Source: Candidatus Arsenophonus triatominarum
GTDB taxonomy: Bacteria > Pseudomonadota > Gammaproteobacteria > Enterobacterales > Enterobacteriaceae
Direction: 5' to 3'
Length of the DNA stretch: 64,000 bases
Assembly (NCBI RefSeq): GCF_001640365.1
Contig: NZ_LWMI01000010.1
Location: forward strand, 62,001-126,000
Numbering within the stretch: position 1 is the first letter of the stretch; each line of letters opens with the position of its first letter. This document shows, piece after piece, positions 1-9,964 of this stretch. The translations under genes and the position numbers were made by a program. Below the pieces are notes generated by a model. It was given only the letters and a program-made list of their open reading frames with translations, was not told the DNA's origin and searched no databases.

Positions 1-200
1 TTCACAAAGGTAAGAATATTGAACAGGCAATTATAAACGCAGGACACCAGATAGAATATTTGCCTGTGTATTCACCAGATTTAAATCCTATAGAACATAA
101 ATGGTCTCAAGCTAAACGTAAAAAGATGGAAACAGGATGCACTATCGATGACCTGTTTTTAATACATATGCTGTAATCAAAATTAAGTCGCCTAGCTATA
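1..200 (+). mobile_element. IS630-family element, right-end fragment
   Basis: The window opens inside an IS630 copy. The frame from position 3 to the stop at 174-176 encodes the transposase C-terminus, including the catalytic region SPDLNPIEHKWSQAKRKK with its glutamate. The element ends in ...GTCGCCTAGCTA at 198, followed by TA, the expected IS630 target duplication. It is nearly identical to the five other copies in this window, so it is recent. The left part lies outside the window. Confidence 0.9.
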
Positions 201-447
201 ATAGCTATATTAGTCTCTATGGGTTAATTGGAGCTGCTCGTGGTAGAGTTGAGGCAAAATCACCATTCACAAATGCTTTTAAAGACACTCAAATTGAATT
301 AGTTTATGTGCGGGTTTACAAATTAATCCGGTGGAGAATTTAGCTATTGATGTTACTTATGAACATACCAAATTATCTTTTGAACATACTAATTTAAAAA
401 ATATAAAAGTCGGCACATGGATGCTTGGTGTCGGTTACCGGTTCTAA
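201..447 (+). pseudogene. Ail/Lom/OmpX-like outer membrane protein, truncated and frameshifted
   Basis: This is the C-terminal half of a small eight-stranded outer membrane barrel of the Ail/OmpX family, which acts in adhesion and serum resistance in relatives. Visible pieces are SLYGLIGAARGRVEAKS and, in another frame, AGLQINPVENLAIDVTYEH, ending in GVGYRF with the terminal Phe needed for barrel assembly. The two parts are in different frames around 308-316, where one base appears missing (TATGTGCGGG where TAT GGT GCG GGT is expected). The 5' half is cut off by the IS630 copy at 1-200. The gene is dead. Family assignment rests on the strand pattern and the C-terminal motif. Confidence 0.7.
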
Positions 448-477
448 TTTGATTAGCAAAATAAAAACTCACTACAA

Positions 478-669
478 CACGAGTTTCGCACCAATAAAAA
501 AACGCTCTATTTTTAAGTTTAATTCAGCATAATATATAAATAGACAAAATCTTATAAATTAAAAGCAACTTATTGTAATTTAAACAAATTTATACGTTTT
601 AGTAACTTGCAAATTAACCATTGCTTTTAAGCCATTTCTGGAATTTTATATGCCTGTGCGAAACTCGTG
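478..669 (+). repeat. 192-bp MITE-like element, copy 1
   Basis: Non-coding element bounded by CACGAGTTTCGCAC and its inverted complement GTGCGAAACTCGTG. It is flanked by the 5-bp direct repeat TACAA at 473-477 and 670-674, a target duplication. The interior is AT-rich and without an ORF. It sits between the Ail-like relic and the 3' end of znuB. Orientation '+' is defined here by the CCAAT-containing end coming first. Confidence 0.9.
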
Positions 670-754
670 TACAAGTCATAATTGATTGATTTGTAGTGAG
701 GGAATAGGGTGTTTAAGCAATTTTAAAAATAATTTATTTTACCTCATGAATAGA

Positions 755-1540
755 TTAGTTTTTTATTTTAATAAATAAACTTAATACAAATAAAGCACTG
801 GCACAGATCACAACTGAGGGCCCTGCTGGTGTATCGTAATAGGCAGACAGAGCAAGTCCAGCCGTCACTGCAAACATACCGATAATAATAGCAACTACTG
901 CCATTTGCTCTGGTGTTTTGGCAAATCGTCTACCAGTAGCGGCAGGAATAATTAATAATGATGCAATAATTAAAGCCCCAACAAATTTCATGGCAATACC
1001 TATGGTAAGGGCAGTAACCAGCATTAATAATTCTTTAAGCTGCTGTATTTTTACTCCATCAACAAAAGCTAAATCCTGATTAACTGTTATTGACAGTAAA
1101 TTACGCCATTGCCAGACAATAATTGAGCAAACAATAGCAACACCTATCGCGATTGAAAAAACATCCTCGGTGGTTACCGATAATAGATCACCAAATAAAT
1201 AAGCCATCAAATCCATACGAACATTGTCCATTAAACTAACGACTACTAATCCAAGTGATAGGGCACTATGCGCCATTATGCCTAATAGGGTATCGATGGC
1301 TAGATGTGGGCGCTTTTCTAGCCAGGCTAATAAAATTGCAAGAAGAAGGGTGATAGCAATAACGGCATAAAACAGATTAACATTGAGTAATAAACCAAAA
1401 GCGATACCAAGTAATGATGCATGAGCGAGAGTATCACCAAAATATGACATACGCCGCCAGACAACGAAAGAGCCTAGCGGTCCTGCGGCAATGACTAACA
1501 GCATACCGGCTAACCACCCAGGTAGTAATAGTTCAATCAT
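755..1540 (-). CDS. znuB: Zinc ABC transporter permease ZnuB
   Basis: Inner-membrane permease of the high-affinity zinc importer ZnuABC. The 261-residue protein is hydrophobic throughout with about eight membrane segments and matches enterobacterial ZnuB closely (for example [20 protein letters not shown] near the N-terminus and [10 protein letters not shown] near the C-terminus). The frame is open upstream to 1576, but [12 protein letters not shown] at 1540 matches the family start. That start overlaps the end of znuC by 8 bp, which implies translational coupling in a znuCB operon. It appears intact and of normal length. Confidence 0.95.
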   Translation of the reverse strand: MIELLLPGWLAGMLLVIAAGPLGSFVVWRRMSYFGDTLAHASLLGIAFGLLLNVNLFYAVIAITLLLAILLAWLEKRPHLAIDTLLGIMAHSALSLGLVVVSLMDNVRMDLMAYLFGDLLSVTTEDVFSIAIGVAIVCSIIVWQWRNLLSITVNQDLAFVDGVKIQQLKELLMLVTALTIGIAMKFVGALIIASLLIIPAATGRRFAKTPEQMAVVAIIIGMFAVTAGLALSAYYDTPAGPSVVICASALFVLSLFIKIKN

Positions 1541-2297
1541 GATGACAGTTCCCTGTAGGTTTATCATCAATCTCATTATTTAAATCGCATTGATGATTAT
1601 GATGATGGTGGCGATAGATACCGATCTGTTCTATCCCACGATGGCCGAACATAGCAATAAATTCGGGATCTAAAGCCACATCCTCTGGCCGACCAGAGCA
1701 GCATATTTGTTTATTAATACAGAGTACTTTATCAGTTTTTGCCATCACAAGGTGGAGATCATGTGAAATCATAAAAACAGCACAATTTGATTCGGTACGA
1801 ATATTATCAATTAGATTATATAAAGCGACTTGACCATTGATATCTACGCCTTGTGTAGGTTCATCTAAAACAAGTAATTGTGGTTGATTCAGTAAAGCAC
1901 GGGCAAGTAGAACACGTTGAGTTTCCCCGCCTGATAGTTTTTGCATTTGTTGCTCGATAAGATGATCGGTGCCGACACGTATTAAAGCAGGAATAATATT
2001 AGTAGTTTTTACCCCAGGTTTTAATGTCATAAAACGTTTAACTGTCAAAGGCATTATCATATCCAGCGACAATTTTTGTGGCACATAACCGATGCGCAAT
2101 TTGGCTTGGTAAATTATTTCCCCTTGACTTGGGGTAATTAGGCCGAGGACTATTTTAGCTAGCGTAGATTTACCAGCACCATTTGGCCCCAATAGTGTTA
2201 ATATTTCTCCAGCATATAGATCAAAGGAGATGTTTTCGACAATTTGGTGTGAACCAAAACTAACAGCAATATTTTTTAAGCTTAATAGCGTTTGCAT
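1533..2297 (-). CDS. znuC: Zinc ABC transporter ATPase ZnuC
   Basis: Cytoplasmic ATPase that powers ZnuB-mediated zinc import. About 254 residues. The order of motifs is Walker A (GPNGAGKST, about residue 38), ABC signature (LSGGETQ), Walker B ([12 protein letters not shown]) and the switch histidine in MISHDLHL. The C-terminal His-rich tail (RHHHHNHQ) is typical of ZnuC and probably senses or buffers zinc. The open frame extends to 2348, but the start MQTLLSLKN at 2297 matches the family. It is transcribed divergently from znuA, from the region that holds the Zur box, and overlaps znuB by 8 bp at its end. Confidence 0.95.
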   Translation of the reverse strand: MQTLLSLKNIAVSFGSHQIVENISFDLYAGEILTLLGPNGAGKSTLAKIVLGLITPSQGEIIYQAKLRIGYVPQKLSLDMIMPLTVKRFMTLKPGVKTTNIIPALIRVGTDHLIEQQMQKLSGGETQRVLLARALLNQPQLLVLDEPTQGVDINGQVALYNLIDNIRTESNCAVFMISHDLHLVMAKTDKVLCINKQICCSGRPEDVALDPEFIAMFGHRGIEQIGIYRHHHHNHQCDLNNEIDDKPTGNCHHD

Positions 2298-2326
2298 GGT
2301 AAATAATTCTTGCAGGATGGTTAAAG

Positions 2327-2341
2327 TGTTATAATATAACA
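2327..2341. promoter_or_regulatory. Zur operator between znuCB and znuA
   Basis: TGTTATAATATAACA is a perfect 7-1-7 dyad, matching the core of the enterobacterial Zur box. It lies in the 74-bp gap between the divergent znuC and znuA starts, so zinc-loaded Zur could repress both operons. Sequence match and position are seen; binding is inferred. Confidence 0.85.
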
Positions 2342-2371
2342 TTATCAAAATTAGTCTATGGGAACTATTCT

Positions 2372-3331
2372 ATGTTACACAAAATAAAAAAAATTGTTCA
2401 AAAAATTATGGAAAAAAAATGCATTCTTGCTGGACTGTTACTCGGTTTCTTATCTACTACTCAAGCTGATGTAGTTACGTCAATTCGTCCGTTAGGTTTT
2501 ATTGCCGCAGCCATTACTAATGGTGTTACTGATGTACAAATATTATTACCTGATGGTGCTTCACCCCATGATTATGCTTTAAAACCTTCCGATCTGGAAA
2601 AGATCAAAACTGCTGATCTTTTCATTTGGGTTGGATCAAATTTAGAAACTTTTTTAGAGAAACCATTAGCACAATTACCCACTGAAAAACGGATCACATT
2701 AGCCGAAGATCCGGCTGTAAAAGCACGCTTATTGAAAAGCAGCGAAGATAGCACAGCGGTAAATAATAAAAATTCTCATGGCCATCATCATGATGAGCAT
2801 CATTCACATGGTGAGTATAATATGCACATCTGGTTGTCACCAGACATTGCACGTATTGCTGCTAACATTATCCACCACCGATTAGTCGCTTTATATCCTA
2901 AATATAAAAAACAGTTGGACGTAAACCTTCGTAAATTCGATGAGAAATTGACGCAAACTGATCAAAATATTGCTAAGATGTTACAGTCGGTTGGAGATAA
3001 GCGATATTTTGTTTTTCATGATGCTTATGGTTACTTTGAAAAACGCTATCATTTGGCCTCATTAGGTTATTTTACTATTAATCCTATCATTCAGCCTGGC
3101 GCCCAAAGACTATATCAAATAAGAACAATGTTGGCTCAGAAAAAAGCAGTTTGTGTTTTTGCTGAACCACAATTCAGGCCAGCGGTGATTAAAGCTGTTA
3201 TAAAAGATACCGATGTATATATGGGGACATTAGATCCATTAGGGAGCGGCATCGGATTAAGTAAGGATAGCTATGTGGAATTTTTAACAGCGTTATCTAA
3301 TCAATTTAAAAGCTGCTTGGATAAGAACTAG
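2372..3331 (+). CDS. znuA: Zinc ABC transporter periplasmic binding protein ZnuA
   Basis: Periplasmic zinc-binding protein that delivers zinc to ZnuBC. 319 residues. A signal peptide is visible (hydrophobic ILAGLLLGFLSTTQA after a Lys-rich N-terminus with an in-frame second Met at residue 14, a possible alternative start). Zinc ligands of the family are recognisable (DGASPHDY, NMHIWLSP, VFHDAYGYFEKRY). A charged His-rich loop (HGHHHDEHHSHGE, about residues 136-148) is typical of ZnuA. It is divergent from znuCB with the Zur box between, and is followed after 14 bp by mepM, so the two are probably cotranscribed as in E. coli. Confidence 0.95.
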   Translation: MLHKIKKIVQKIMEKKCILAGLLLGFLSTTQADVVTSIRPLGFIAAAITNGVTDVQILLPDGASPHDYALKPSDLEKIKTADLFIWVGSNLETFLEKPLAQLPTEKRITLAEDPAVKARLLKSSEDSTAVNNKNSHGHHHDEHHSHGEYNMHIWLSPDIARIAANIIHHRLVALYPKYKKQLDVNLRKFDEKLTQTDQNIAKMLQSVGDKRYFVFHDAYGYFEKRYHLASLGYFTINPIIQPGAQRLYQIRTMLAQKKAVCVFAEPQFRPAVIKAVIKDTDVYMGTLDPLGSGIGLSKDSYVEFLTALSNQFKSCLDKN

Positions 3332-3345
3332 AAGGAATTTAATAC

Positions 3346-4704
3346 GTGCAGCAGATGGCGAAGACTATCGTTCAGGTATATGGCAATTTGCCTAAACCGC
3401 ATAAAATTATGCTAGGCATATTAACCGTAGCAACATTGGCTGTCGCAATTTGGCGGCCTGTTGTTATTCAACCCGATGATAAAGATGAAGATATTTCTCA
3501 AGAATCATCGCCAATGAAACTAGGTATTATTCTTGGTAGTAAAGATAAAAGTGAAACTAATACCAACCAAGTAGATAACTCGGATACTGATGATATTATC
3601 ACCGATAGCAGCGAACAGTTACCTGATGAAGGGGTAACTGATGAAAAAGGAGCTGATACACCCGATGAACATGTTATTTCAAACGGTGATAATCTGACTA
3701 GTATTTTAACTCAGTATGGTTTAGATGCTGGTGATGTGGCGGCTCTTTCTAATCAACACCGAGCGTTACGGAATTTGCAAATAGGGCAAACGTTAAGCTG
3801 GGAATTGAATAAAGATGGAGAATTACAGATACTGACATGGATTATTTCACAGCGTGAAACACGTGTTTATACTCGCCAAGGTGCCTCTAGTACTTTTAAT
3901 GAAAAGAAGCAAATTCGTCAAGGTGTTTGGGCTGATAAGGTTATCCAAGGTAAAATAAACGGTAATTTTACCTCTAGTGCAGTTAATTCAGGCTTAACAT
4001 ATAACGAAGCACGTGAAGTGTCTAAAGCACTACAATGGCAGATTGATTCGCGTAAGCTAAAGTCAGGTGATAAATTTTCGGTCTTGTTAAGTCGTGAAAT
4101 GCTTGATGGTCACAGTGAACAAAGTCGTTTGTTGGGGGTTCATTTATTAACTAATGGTAAGAATTACTATGCCTTTCGAGCCGAAAATGGCCGCTATTAT
4201 GATAGTGAAGCTAATGGCTTAGAGCGCGGTTTCTTACGTTATCCTACAGCCAAAACCTTTAGAGTCTCTTCTCCTTTTAGTTTGCGTCGTATAAATCCGG
4301 TAACAGGGCGTCCAGCTCCTCATCAGGGAGTCGATTTTTCTATGCCCGTTGGGACACCGATATTAGCGGTTGGTGATGGTGAAGTTATTGTGGCGAAATT
4401 TAGTGGAGCGGCCGGTAATTTTATTGCTATTCGTCATGGGCGTCAGTATACCACTCGTTATATGCATCTACGTAAATTATTGGTTAAACCAGGTCAGAAA
4501 GTAAAAAGAGGTGAACGCATAGCATTATCAGGTAATACTGGGCGTACTACCGGTCCTCATCTTCATTATGAGTTATGGTTTAATCAGCGCGCAGTTAACC
4601 CATTAACAGCTAATTTACCTCATTCAGGTGGATTAACAGGTAAAGATCGTCAACTCTTTCTGGCATTCGTTAAAGAGAATAAATCGAAGCTGGCAAGCAA
4701 TTAA
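3346..4704 (+). CDS. mepM: Murein DD-endopeptidase MepM (YebA)
   Basis: Periplasmic/inner-membrane-anchored endopeptidase that cuts D-Ala-mDAP crosslinks so that peptidoglycan can expand. 452 residues against about 440 in E. coli. An N-terminal membrane anchor (about residues 21-37) is followed by an acidic linker, a LysM/OapA-like region (VISNGDNLTSILTQYG) and a C-terminal M23/LytM peptidase domain with zinc ligands in HQGVDFSMP and HLHYEL. The start is GTG at 3346 with a GAAGGA ribosome site upstream; the N-terminus MQQMAKTI aligns with the E. coli start. It follows znuA after 14 bp. Confidence 0.93.
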   Translation: MQQMAKTIVQVYGNLPKPHKIMLGILTVATLAVAIWRPVVIQPDDKDEDISQESSPMKLGIILGSKDKSETNTNQVDNSDTDDIITDSSEQLPDEGVTDEKGADTPDEHVISNGDNLTSILTQYGLDAGDVAALSNQHRALRNLQIGQTLSWELNKDGELQILTWIISQRETRVYTRQGASSTFNEKKQIRQGVWADKVIQGKINGNFTSSAVNSGLTYNEAREVSKALQWQIDSRKLKSGDKFSVLLSREMLDGHSEQSRLLGVHLLTNGKNYYAFRAENGRYYDSEANGLERGFLRYPTAKTFRVSSPFSLRRINPVTGRPAPHQGVDFSMPVGTPILAVGDGEVIVAKFSGAAGNFIAIRHGRQYTTRYMHLRKLLVKPGQKVKRGERIALSGNTGRTTGPHLHYELWFNQRAVNPLTANLPHSGGLTGKDRQLFLAFVKENKSKLASN

Positions 4705-4839
4705 TATGATTTTTGTTAGCTAATTAGGTTGTGAAATAGCATTTTATTTACTGCCATAATTATTTTTTGTAAATCATAAGGTTAATATTATAATGTATCT
4801 CAGATTTTAGATTTTTATACGTTGTATTTGAGTGTACTA

Positions 4840-5811
4840 ATGAATAAAGAACAGGATACAGATAGTAAACTTGGTTATATTCCTACCTTTCATCGTATTT
4901 ACCTACATCCCAAATATTGGGGGATGTGGGTTGGTGCATTGTTATTAGCGGGGACAGGTTATTTGCCTATTAAGTTACGCGATCTGTTACTGGCAAACAT
5001 GGGTAAGTTAATTGGTAAGTTAGCAAAAGGCTCGCGTAGGCGGGCAAAAATTAATTTGCTTTATTGTTTTCCAGAATTGACGGAGCAGCAAAGAGAGAAA
5101 TATGTTGATGAAATGTTTGCTGTAGCACCTCAATCTTTTGCAATATTAGCCGAATTAGTTTTACGTGGCGTAGATAAAACTTTAGCACGAACTCATTGGC
5201 ATAATGAACAAATTATTGAACAATTAAAAGAGCAACAGCGTAATATTATTTTTATGGTACCTCATGGTTGGGCGGTTGATATTCCAGCCATGTTATTAGC
5301 GGCTCGAGGCCAAAAAATGGCAGCCATGTTTCATCATCAAAAGGATCCTGTGGCTGATTATTTATGGAACAAAGTGCGTCATCATTTTGGTGGTCGTTTA
5401 CATTCTCGTGAAGAAGGCATTAAACCTTTTATTGCCAGTGTCAGACAAGGTTATTGGGGATTTTATTTACCAGATCAAGATCACGGTGAAGAACATAGTG
5501 AGTTTGTTGATTTTTTTGCAACCTATAAAGCAACCTTACCGGCAGTAGGGCGGTTGATGAAGGTATGTAAAGCGGAGATTGTGCCATTATTTCCGGTTTA
5601 TGATTATAAAACTCACCAATTACATATCTATATTCGTGAGCCAATGGCAGACATTGCTGGGCAGAGTAATCACTATATTGCCAGGCGTATGAACGAAGAG
5701 TTGGAATATTTAGTTAAACCTTATCTGGCACAATATACCTGGATATTAAAATTATTAAAAACGCGCAAAGCCGGGGAGATAGAGCCTTATTGCCGCGATG
5801 ATCTTTATTAA
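4840..5811 (+). CDS. lpxM: Lipid A biosynthesis myristoyltransferase LpxM (MsbB)
   Basis: Inner-membrane acyltransferase that adds the last secondary acyl chain to Kdo2-lipid A. About 323 residues. The HX4D catalytic motif is present in VPHGWAVDIP, and GYWGFYLPDQDHG and FVDFFATYKATLPA are LpxM signatures. I chose ATG 4840 (MNKEQDT) because the resulting length equals E. coli LpxM; a TTG at 4822 would add six residues. No strong ribosome site is seen. It is convergent with pykA as in E. coli, apart from the adhesin relic in between. It appears intact, so hexa-acylated lipid A is probably retained. Confidence 0.93.
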   Translation: MNKEQDTDSKLGYIPTFHRIYLHPKYWGMWVGALLLAGTGYLPIKLRDLLLANMGKLIGKLAKGSRRRAKINLLYCFPELTEQQREKYVDEMFAVAPQSFAILAELVLRGVDKTLARTHWHNEQIIEQLKEQQRNIIFMVPHGWAVDIPAMLLAARGQKMAAMFHHQKDPVADYLWNKVRHHFGGRLHSREEGIKPFIASVRQGYWGFYLPDQDHGEEHSEFVDFFATYKATLPAVGRLMKVCKAEIVPLFPVYDYKTHQLHIYIREPMADIAGQSNHYIARRMNEELEYLVKPYLAQYTWILKLLKTRKAGEIEPYCRDDLY

Positions 5812-5817
5812 TAAAAA

Positions 5818-5844
5818 TACCGCTTGATAGCTAATCAAGTGGTA
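5818..5844 (-). terminator. Candidate terminator hairpin 3' of lpxM, oriented to the minus strand
   Basis: An 11-bp stem with one G-U pair and a 5-nt loop. On the minus strand it is followed by TATTTTTATT, so it looks like an intrinsic terminator for transcripts coming from the exoprotein relic. The plus strand lacks a U-tract. Confidence 0.5.
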
Positions 5845-5991
5845 CAAGATAGCAATAAAATTAGATATAATATATTTTTATTTTTTTATCCCTGAGTAAA
5901 TGTAATAAAAAAATAATATTTTTGATTAAATAAGGCGTATTAATAATAATTATTAGATGTTTTATCAGTCAGTTAAATTATGGCTAAGCAA

Positions 5992-7017
5992 TTAATTAAG
6001 TTTATAAAATTTTTGTTTTATATTTTTATCAAAATAACCTTTTCCTTTATAAGTCTCAAGTGTGACGCTCCCTTCGGATGCTTTAATGCCTGCATCCTGG
6101 TGGTTAATTAAATGTTTGGTGGTAATATTTATTGAAGATGGGATAATATATTCATTATCCTTAGTAGCGCCTAAAGCAAAAATTATATGTTTATTAGAAA
6201 TATAGTCTGCTTTAATCGACATAACACCTATCTCCTCCTTATTAGCTACAACGTCAATCGTACCTTTATTATTTAAATATGAGTTTTTACTGGTAAAGAT
6301 CTTTAATTGATTCGCGAAAATATAGCTATTTTCTGCAAGTACAAATGTTGTTTTATCTCCGGTCAATCCGGAAATTTTTCCATTATTATAATTATAACCA
6401 TCGATTTCCGTTTTAACATTACCAATAACATAATACTGCTTAGCGACATTAATTTTGGCAGCATTATTAAAACGAACATTTCCTGCGTATATAGTGAGGT
6501 TGGATAAAAATTTGTTTTTTTCATTTATTGATGAACTTTCATTCCCCCATATTCCTAAACCAATAAAAATTATTTTTCTCTTATCAGTCTGGTAGTTTAT
6601 TGTGTTATTTGCATAATTCATTTTACCAGCAACCAAATCAACTCCGGTTGTATTGCTAAACTGACAGTCATCGCAGGTAATACCATTAGGATTGGCAATA
6701 ACAACTTTTGCTGGAGATCCTTTTATATTTAGCAAACATATTTTTATTTTGTTTTGCATCGTTATTAAGTTGTACTATCACGCCTTTATTAGTATTAAAT
6801 CGCCGATATTTATTATATGATACACCATTATTGTCAGGTGCTTTAATGTCGATATTAACTTCACCTTGATTAGATATTGTAAGCTTATTTGATTTGTTTT
6901 TTTCTTTTGTAGAATCAATTATGATTCCGTTATATTTTATTCCTTGATTGATTGCTAATGTTGGTGTTGATAATAAACTAAGAGCCAATAAATAGTAGCT
7001 GAAATTATTTTTTTATG
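5992..7017 (-). pseudogene. Two-partner-secretion exoprotein (TpsA/filamentous haemagglutinin N-terminal domain), degraded
   Basis: Remnant of a large secreted adhesin or contact-dependent toxin of the TpsA/FhaB type. The TPS secretion domain is recognisable from VIANPNGITCDDCQFSNTTG, which matches the conserved NPNGI motif. At least two single-base shifts break it. The signal-peptide region NFSYYLLALSLLSTPTLA is out of frame with its ATG at 7017 because of a 7-A tract (about 7003-7009), and the frame changes again near 6730 before IKGSPAKVVIANPNG. Only about 340 of what are usually thousands of residues remain; the frame stops at 5992 and no partner TpsB gene is nearby. It interrupts the normal lpxM-pykA neighbourhood. 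Confidence 0.75.
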
Positions 7018-7245
7018 CATATCAAACCCCTTTTAATAAATAAATGCTAAAAAATGTATTTTTCTTTAGTAGGAAGAAAAGTAAAAAAAGTCAGTTATTT
7101 TGTCAATTAAAATCTAAATTTTATTAGTTTAATTAATTTAATATTCAATTAATTTATATTATTTTTTCTAATTCATTTATTAGGAAGAATAATGACTGGA
7201 TCATAAAAAAAAGCGGTAAAAAAATGATAGTAATATTTTTGGTAA

Positions 7246-7275
7246 TTAAAAACCCCGTGTGTATAACGGGGTTAA
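7246..7275 (-). terminator. Intrinsic terminator of pykA
   Basis: AACCCCGT and AACGGGGTT form a GC-rich stem. On the minus strand it is followed by TTTTTAATTACC. It lies 20 bp past the pykA stop. Confidence 0.85.
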
Positions 7276-7294
7276 ATGTATTTATGATGTGAAA

Positions 7295-8737
7295 TTATTC
7301 GACTTTTAATATTCGGCAGGTATTGGTGCTACCAATCTGACCCATTTGATCGCCCTGGGTGACTAAGACTAAATCAGCTGGCTCAATATAATTTTTTTCC
7401 AGCAGGCATTGAATGGCATTTTTAACAGCATTAATCGTATTAGTCTCCTTATTACAATGAATCGGGGTTACGCCACGGTATAGAGCACACTGATTTAAGG
7501 TCTTTTCATGATAGGAGATAGAAAATATTGGTAAACCTGAGCTGATCCGAGACATCATACAAGCGGTACGGCCCGATTCTGTCATGGCGATAATCGCTTT
7601 TACTCCTTTTAAGTGATTGGCGGCATACATAGCTGACATCGCAATCGCTTCTTCAACGCTGTCAAATATATCATCGAGGTGATGTTTGGCAATATTTATG
7701 CCAGCCATCTTTTCTGCTCCAAGGCAAACCTGAGCCATAGCTTCAACGGTTTCAGCGGGATATTGGCCTGCAGCTGTCTCGGCTGATAACATAACAGCGT
7801 CAGTGCCATCCAGCACAGCATTAGCAACGTCCATCACTTCAGCTCGGGTTGGCATCGGATTAGTGATCATCGATTCCATCATTTGCGTGGCAGTGATGGC
7901 AATACGGTTTAGTTGGCGTGCCCTGCGTATTAGTTTTTTTTGTACGCCGACCAGCTCAGGGTCGCCAATCTCAACACCTAGATCACCTCGAGCAACCATG
8001 ACCACATCTGAGGCTAAAATAATTTCGTCAATAATTTTGTCATTGGCAACCGCTTCAGCTCGCTCTACCTTAGCGACAATTTGACAATCACAACCCGCTT
8101 CACGAGCCAGGCGTCGGGCATAATTTAGATCTTCTGCTGAGCGGGGGAAAGAAACCGCTAAATAATCGACACCGATCTGAGCTGCGAGCAAGATATCGGC
8201 TTTGTCTTTATCTGTTAGCGCTTCTGCGGATAAACCCCCACCAAGTTTATTGATCCCTTTATTGTTTGATAATTGTCCGCCAACAGTTACTTCAGTAAGA
8301 ATTTGCTGATCTTTTACCGTAAGTACTTTTAATTGAACGCGTCCATCATCGAGTAACAGAATATCACCTGATGTCACATCATTGGGTAAACCTTGATAGT
8401 CAATGCCGACTTTTTCTTGATTACCTTCACCTTTGGCTAAATTGGCATCTAAGATAAATTTATCGTCGATATGAAGAAAAATTTTTCCTTCTTTAAATGT
8501 TGAAACGCGAATTTTAGGTCCTTGTAGATCACCAAGAATAGCGACATGTTGTGCTAACGATTTCGCAAGTTCACGTACTTTTTTTGCGCGTTGTAAGTGA
8601 TCTTCTGCTGAGCCATGAGAAAAGTTTAGACGAACAACGTTTGCACCGGCTTTAATCACTTTTTCCAGGTTATTATCACGGTCAGTCGCGGGACCGAGAG
8701 TAGTAACAATTTTCGTTCTTCTAAGTCGTCTCGACAT
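7295..8737 (-). CDS. pykA: Pyruvate kinase II PykA
   Basis: Cytoplasmic glycolytic enzyme converting phosphoenolpyruvate and ADP to pyruvate and ATP; the PykA isozyme is AMP-activated. 480 residues, the usual length. The N-terminus ([15 protein letters not shown]), the substrate and metal region (KVERAEA, with [12 protein letters not shown]) and [11 protein letters not shown] are all intact. In E. coli hexR, pykA and lpxM are neighbours in the same order. With gapA it shows that the lower half of glycolysis is kept while zwf next door is dead. Confidence 0.96.
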   Translation of the reverse strand: MSRRLRRTKIVTTLGPATDRDNNLEKVIKAGANVVRLNFSHGSAEDHLQRAKKVRELAKSLAQHVAILGDLQGPKIRVSTFKEGKIFLHIDDKFILDANLAKGEGNQEKVGIDYQGLPNDVTSGDILLLDDGRVQLKVLTVKDQQILTEVTVGGQLSNNKGINKLGGGLSAEALTDKDKADILLAAQIGVDYLAVSFPRSAEDLNYARRLAREAGCDCQIVAKVERAEAVANDKIIDEIILASDVVMVARGDLGVEIGDPELVGVQKKLIRRARQLNRIAITATQMMESMITNPMPTRAEVMDVANAVLDGTDAVMLSAETAAGQYPAETVEAMAQVCLGAEKMAGINIAKHHLDDIFDSVEEAIAMSAMYAANHLKGVKAIIAMTESGRTACMMSRISSGLPIFSISYHEKTLNQCALYRGVTPIHCNKETNTINAVKNAIQCLLEKNYIEPADLVLVTQGDQMGQIGSTNTCRILKVE

Positions 8738-8925
8738 TTATGACTCCGTTACTTATTAAAATTGGTGTTGGTTGATAGATTATTACATAGAAATGAAATT
8801 AATCCCTTTATTAAAGTGTGCTGTTGTATTATTTAAATGCCTTAGTTAGTGAGAATATTTTTTGCAGTAAAACGAACAGATCTATAGTTTGCTGATATTG
8901 ATCTGTTTGCTAAAGGTAAATAGCA

Positions 8926-9964
8926 CTAGAGTTTATCAGGATATACATCATGTAATATTATATCTTTTACGCGTTTTAAGTTATCTCTAAAATTTTGCCC
9001 TCGACGTAAAATAAAGCCAGTTGCTAGCACATCTATTAATGTCAATTGTGCTAGCCGTGATACCATCGGCATGTAAATATTGGTATATTCAGGTACAGCA
9101 ATCGTGATAGAATAAGGAAGCGATTTGTGCCAGAGGGGAATTAGGGGTAGCAATGGCTATAGCATCATTGGCTATAGCATCATTGGCTTTAGCAACTTTA
9201 GCTTGTTCAGCTAAGTTTTGAGTGCGCCCAGTAGGCAAAATGCAAATCACAACGTCACCATAGCGATAGTTAATACAATATATGTGTTGCATCATGACAT
9301 CAACGAAATAGACCACTGGGATATAAAAACGAAAAAATTCACGAGTTTCGCACCAATAAAAAAACGCTCTATTTTTAAGTTTAATTCAGCATAATATATA
9401 AATAGACAAAATCTTATAAATTAAAAGCAACTTATTGTAATTTAAAAATTTATACGTTTTAGTAACTTGCAAATTAACCATTACTTTTAAGCCATTTCTG
9501 GAATTTTATATGCCTGTGTGAAACTCGTGAAATTTACTCATAGCGCCATGGGCAACTGCTGCTGAGGAACCTAAACCAAAGAAAGCGATCTTCTTTGCTT
9601 GGGTTAATAGATCGATAGCACGATTAATGTTTGTAGTATTTAGGTTATATTTTACAATACCTAATTGCGCGATGGTGGAATCAAAAACTTTTTGCAGTAT
9701 CATTTTGATCAACCAAACGATTAACATAAGATGTTCCATTGACGAGGCTTTGTGCTAATCGTAATTGAAAATCAGGAAAACGCTTGGTATCCATTCTACG
9801 GCAAAAACGATTTACAGTGGGTTCGCTCACATTAGCCAATTTAGCTAGGGTTGCAATACAAAGGTGAATCGCTTTTTGCAGGCTTCAAGGATTGAATCGG
9901 CAACTTTCTTTTCTGATTTACTGAAATACTCAAAGTTATTATTTATTTGTTCTAATGTGTTCAT
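8926..9964 (-). pseudogene. hexR: HexR (RpiR-family) regulator of zwf/edd/eda, disrupted
   Basis: HexR represses the zwf and Entner-Doudoroff genes and responds to KDPG. The start MNTLEQINNNFEYFSKSEKKV (ATG at 9964) opens the N-terminal HTH domain; the SIS sugar-phosphate domain is seen as LTQAKKIAFFGLGSSAAVAH and the end as MPMVSRLAQLTLIDVLATGF. Damage includes a MITE copy at 9340-9529 inside the SIS domain, frameshifts near 9870, 9740 and 9115, and a 15-bp tandem duplication (about 9155-9185) that repeats NDAIA. Removing the MITE and one 5-bp duplication rebuilds MSKFFRFYIPVVYF in frame, which matches HexR. It is divergent from zwf, its normal target, and that gene is also broken. Confidence 0.9.
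9340..9529 (+). repeat. MITE-like element, copy 2, inside hexR
   Basis: 190 bp with the same terminal inverted repeats as copy 1 and a 5-bp target duplication AAATT at 9335-9339 and 9530-9534. Clean duplication and in-frame restoration of hexR show that it moved as a discrete unit. Confidence 0.92.

Noticed and set aside
478-669. MITE copies as ERIC or REP-type intergenic repeats
   Set aside because: Length, terminal repeats and the presence of target duplications, including inside genes, fit a transposable unit and not ERIC or REP sequences.
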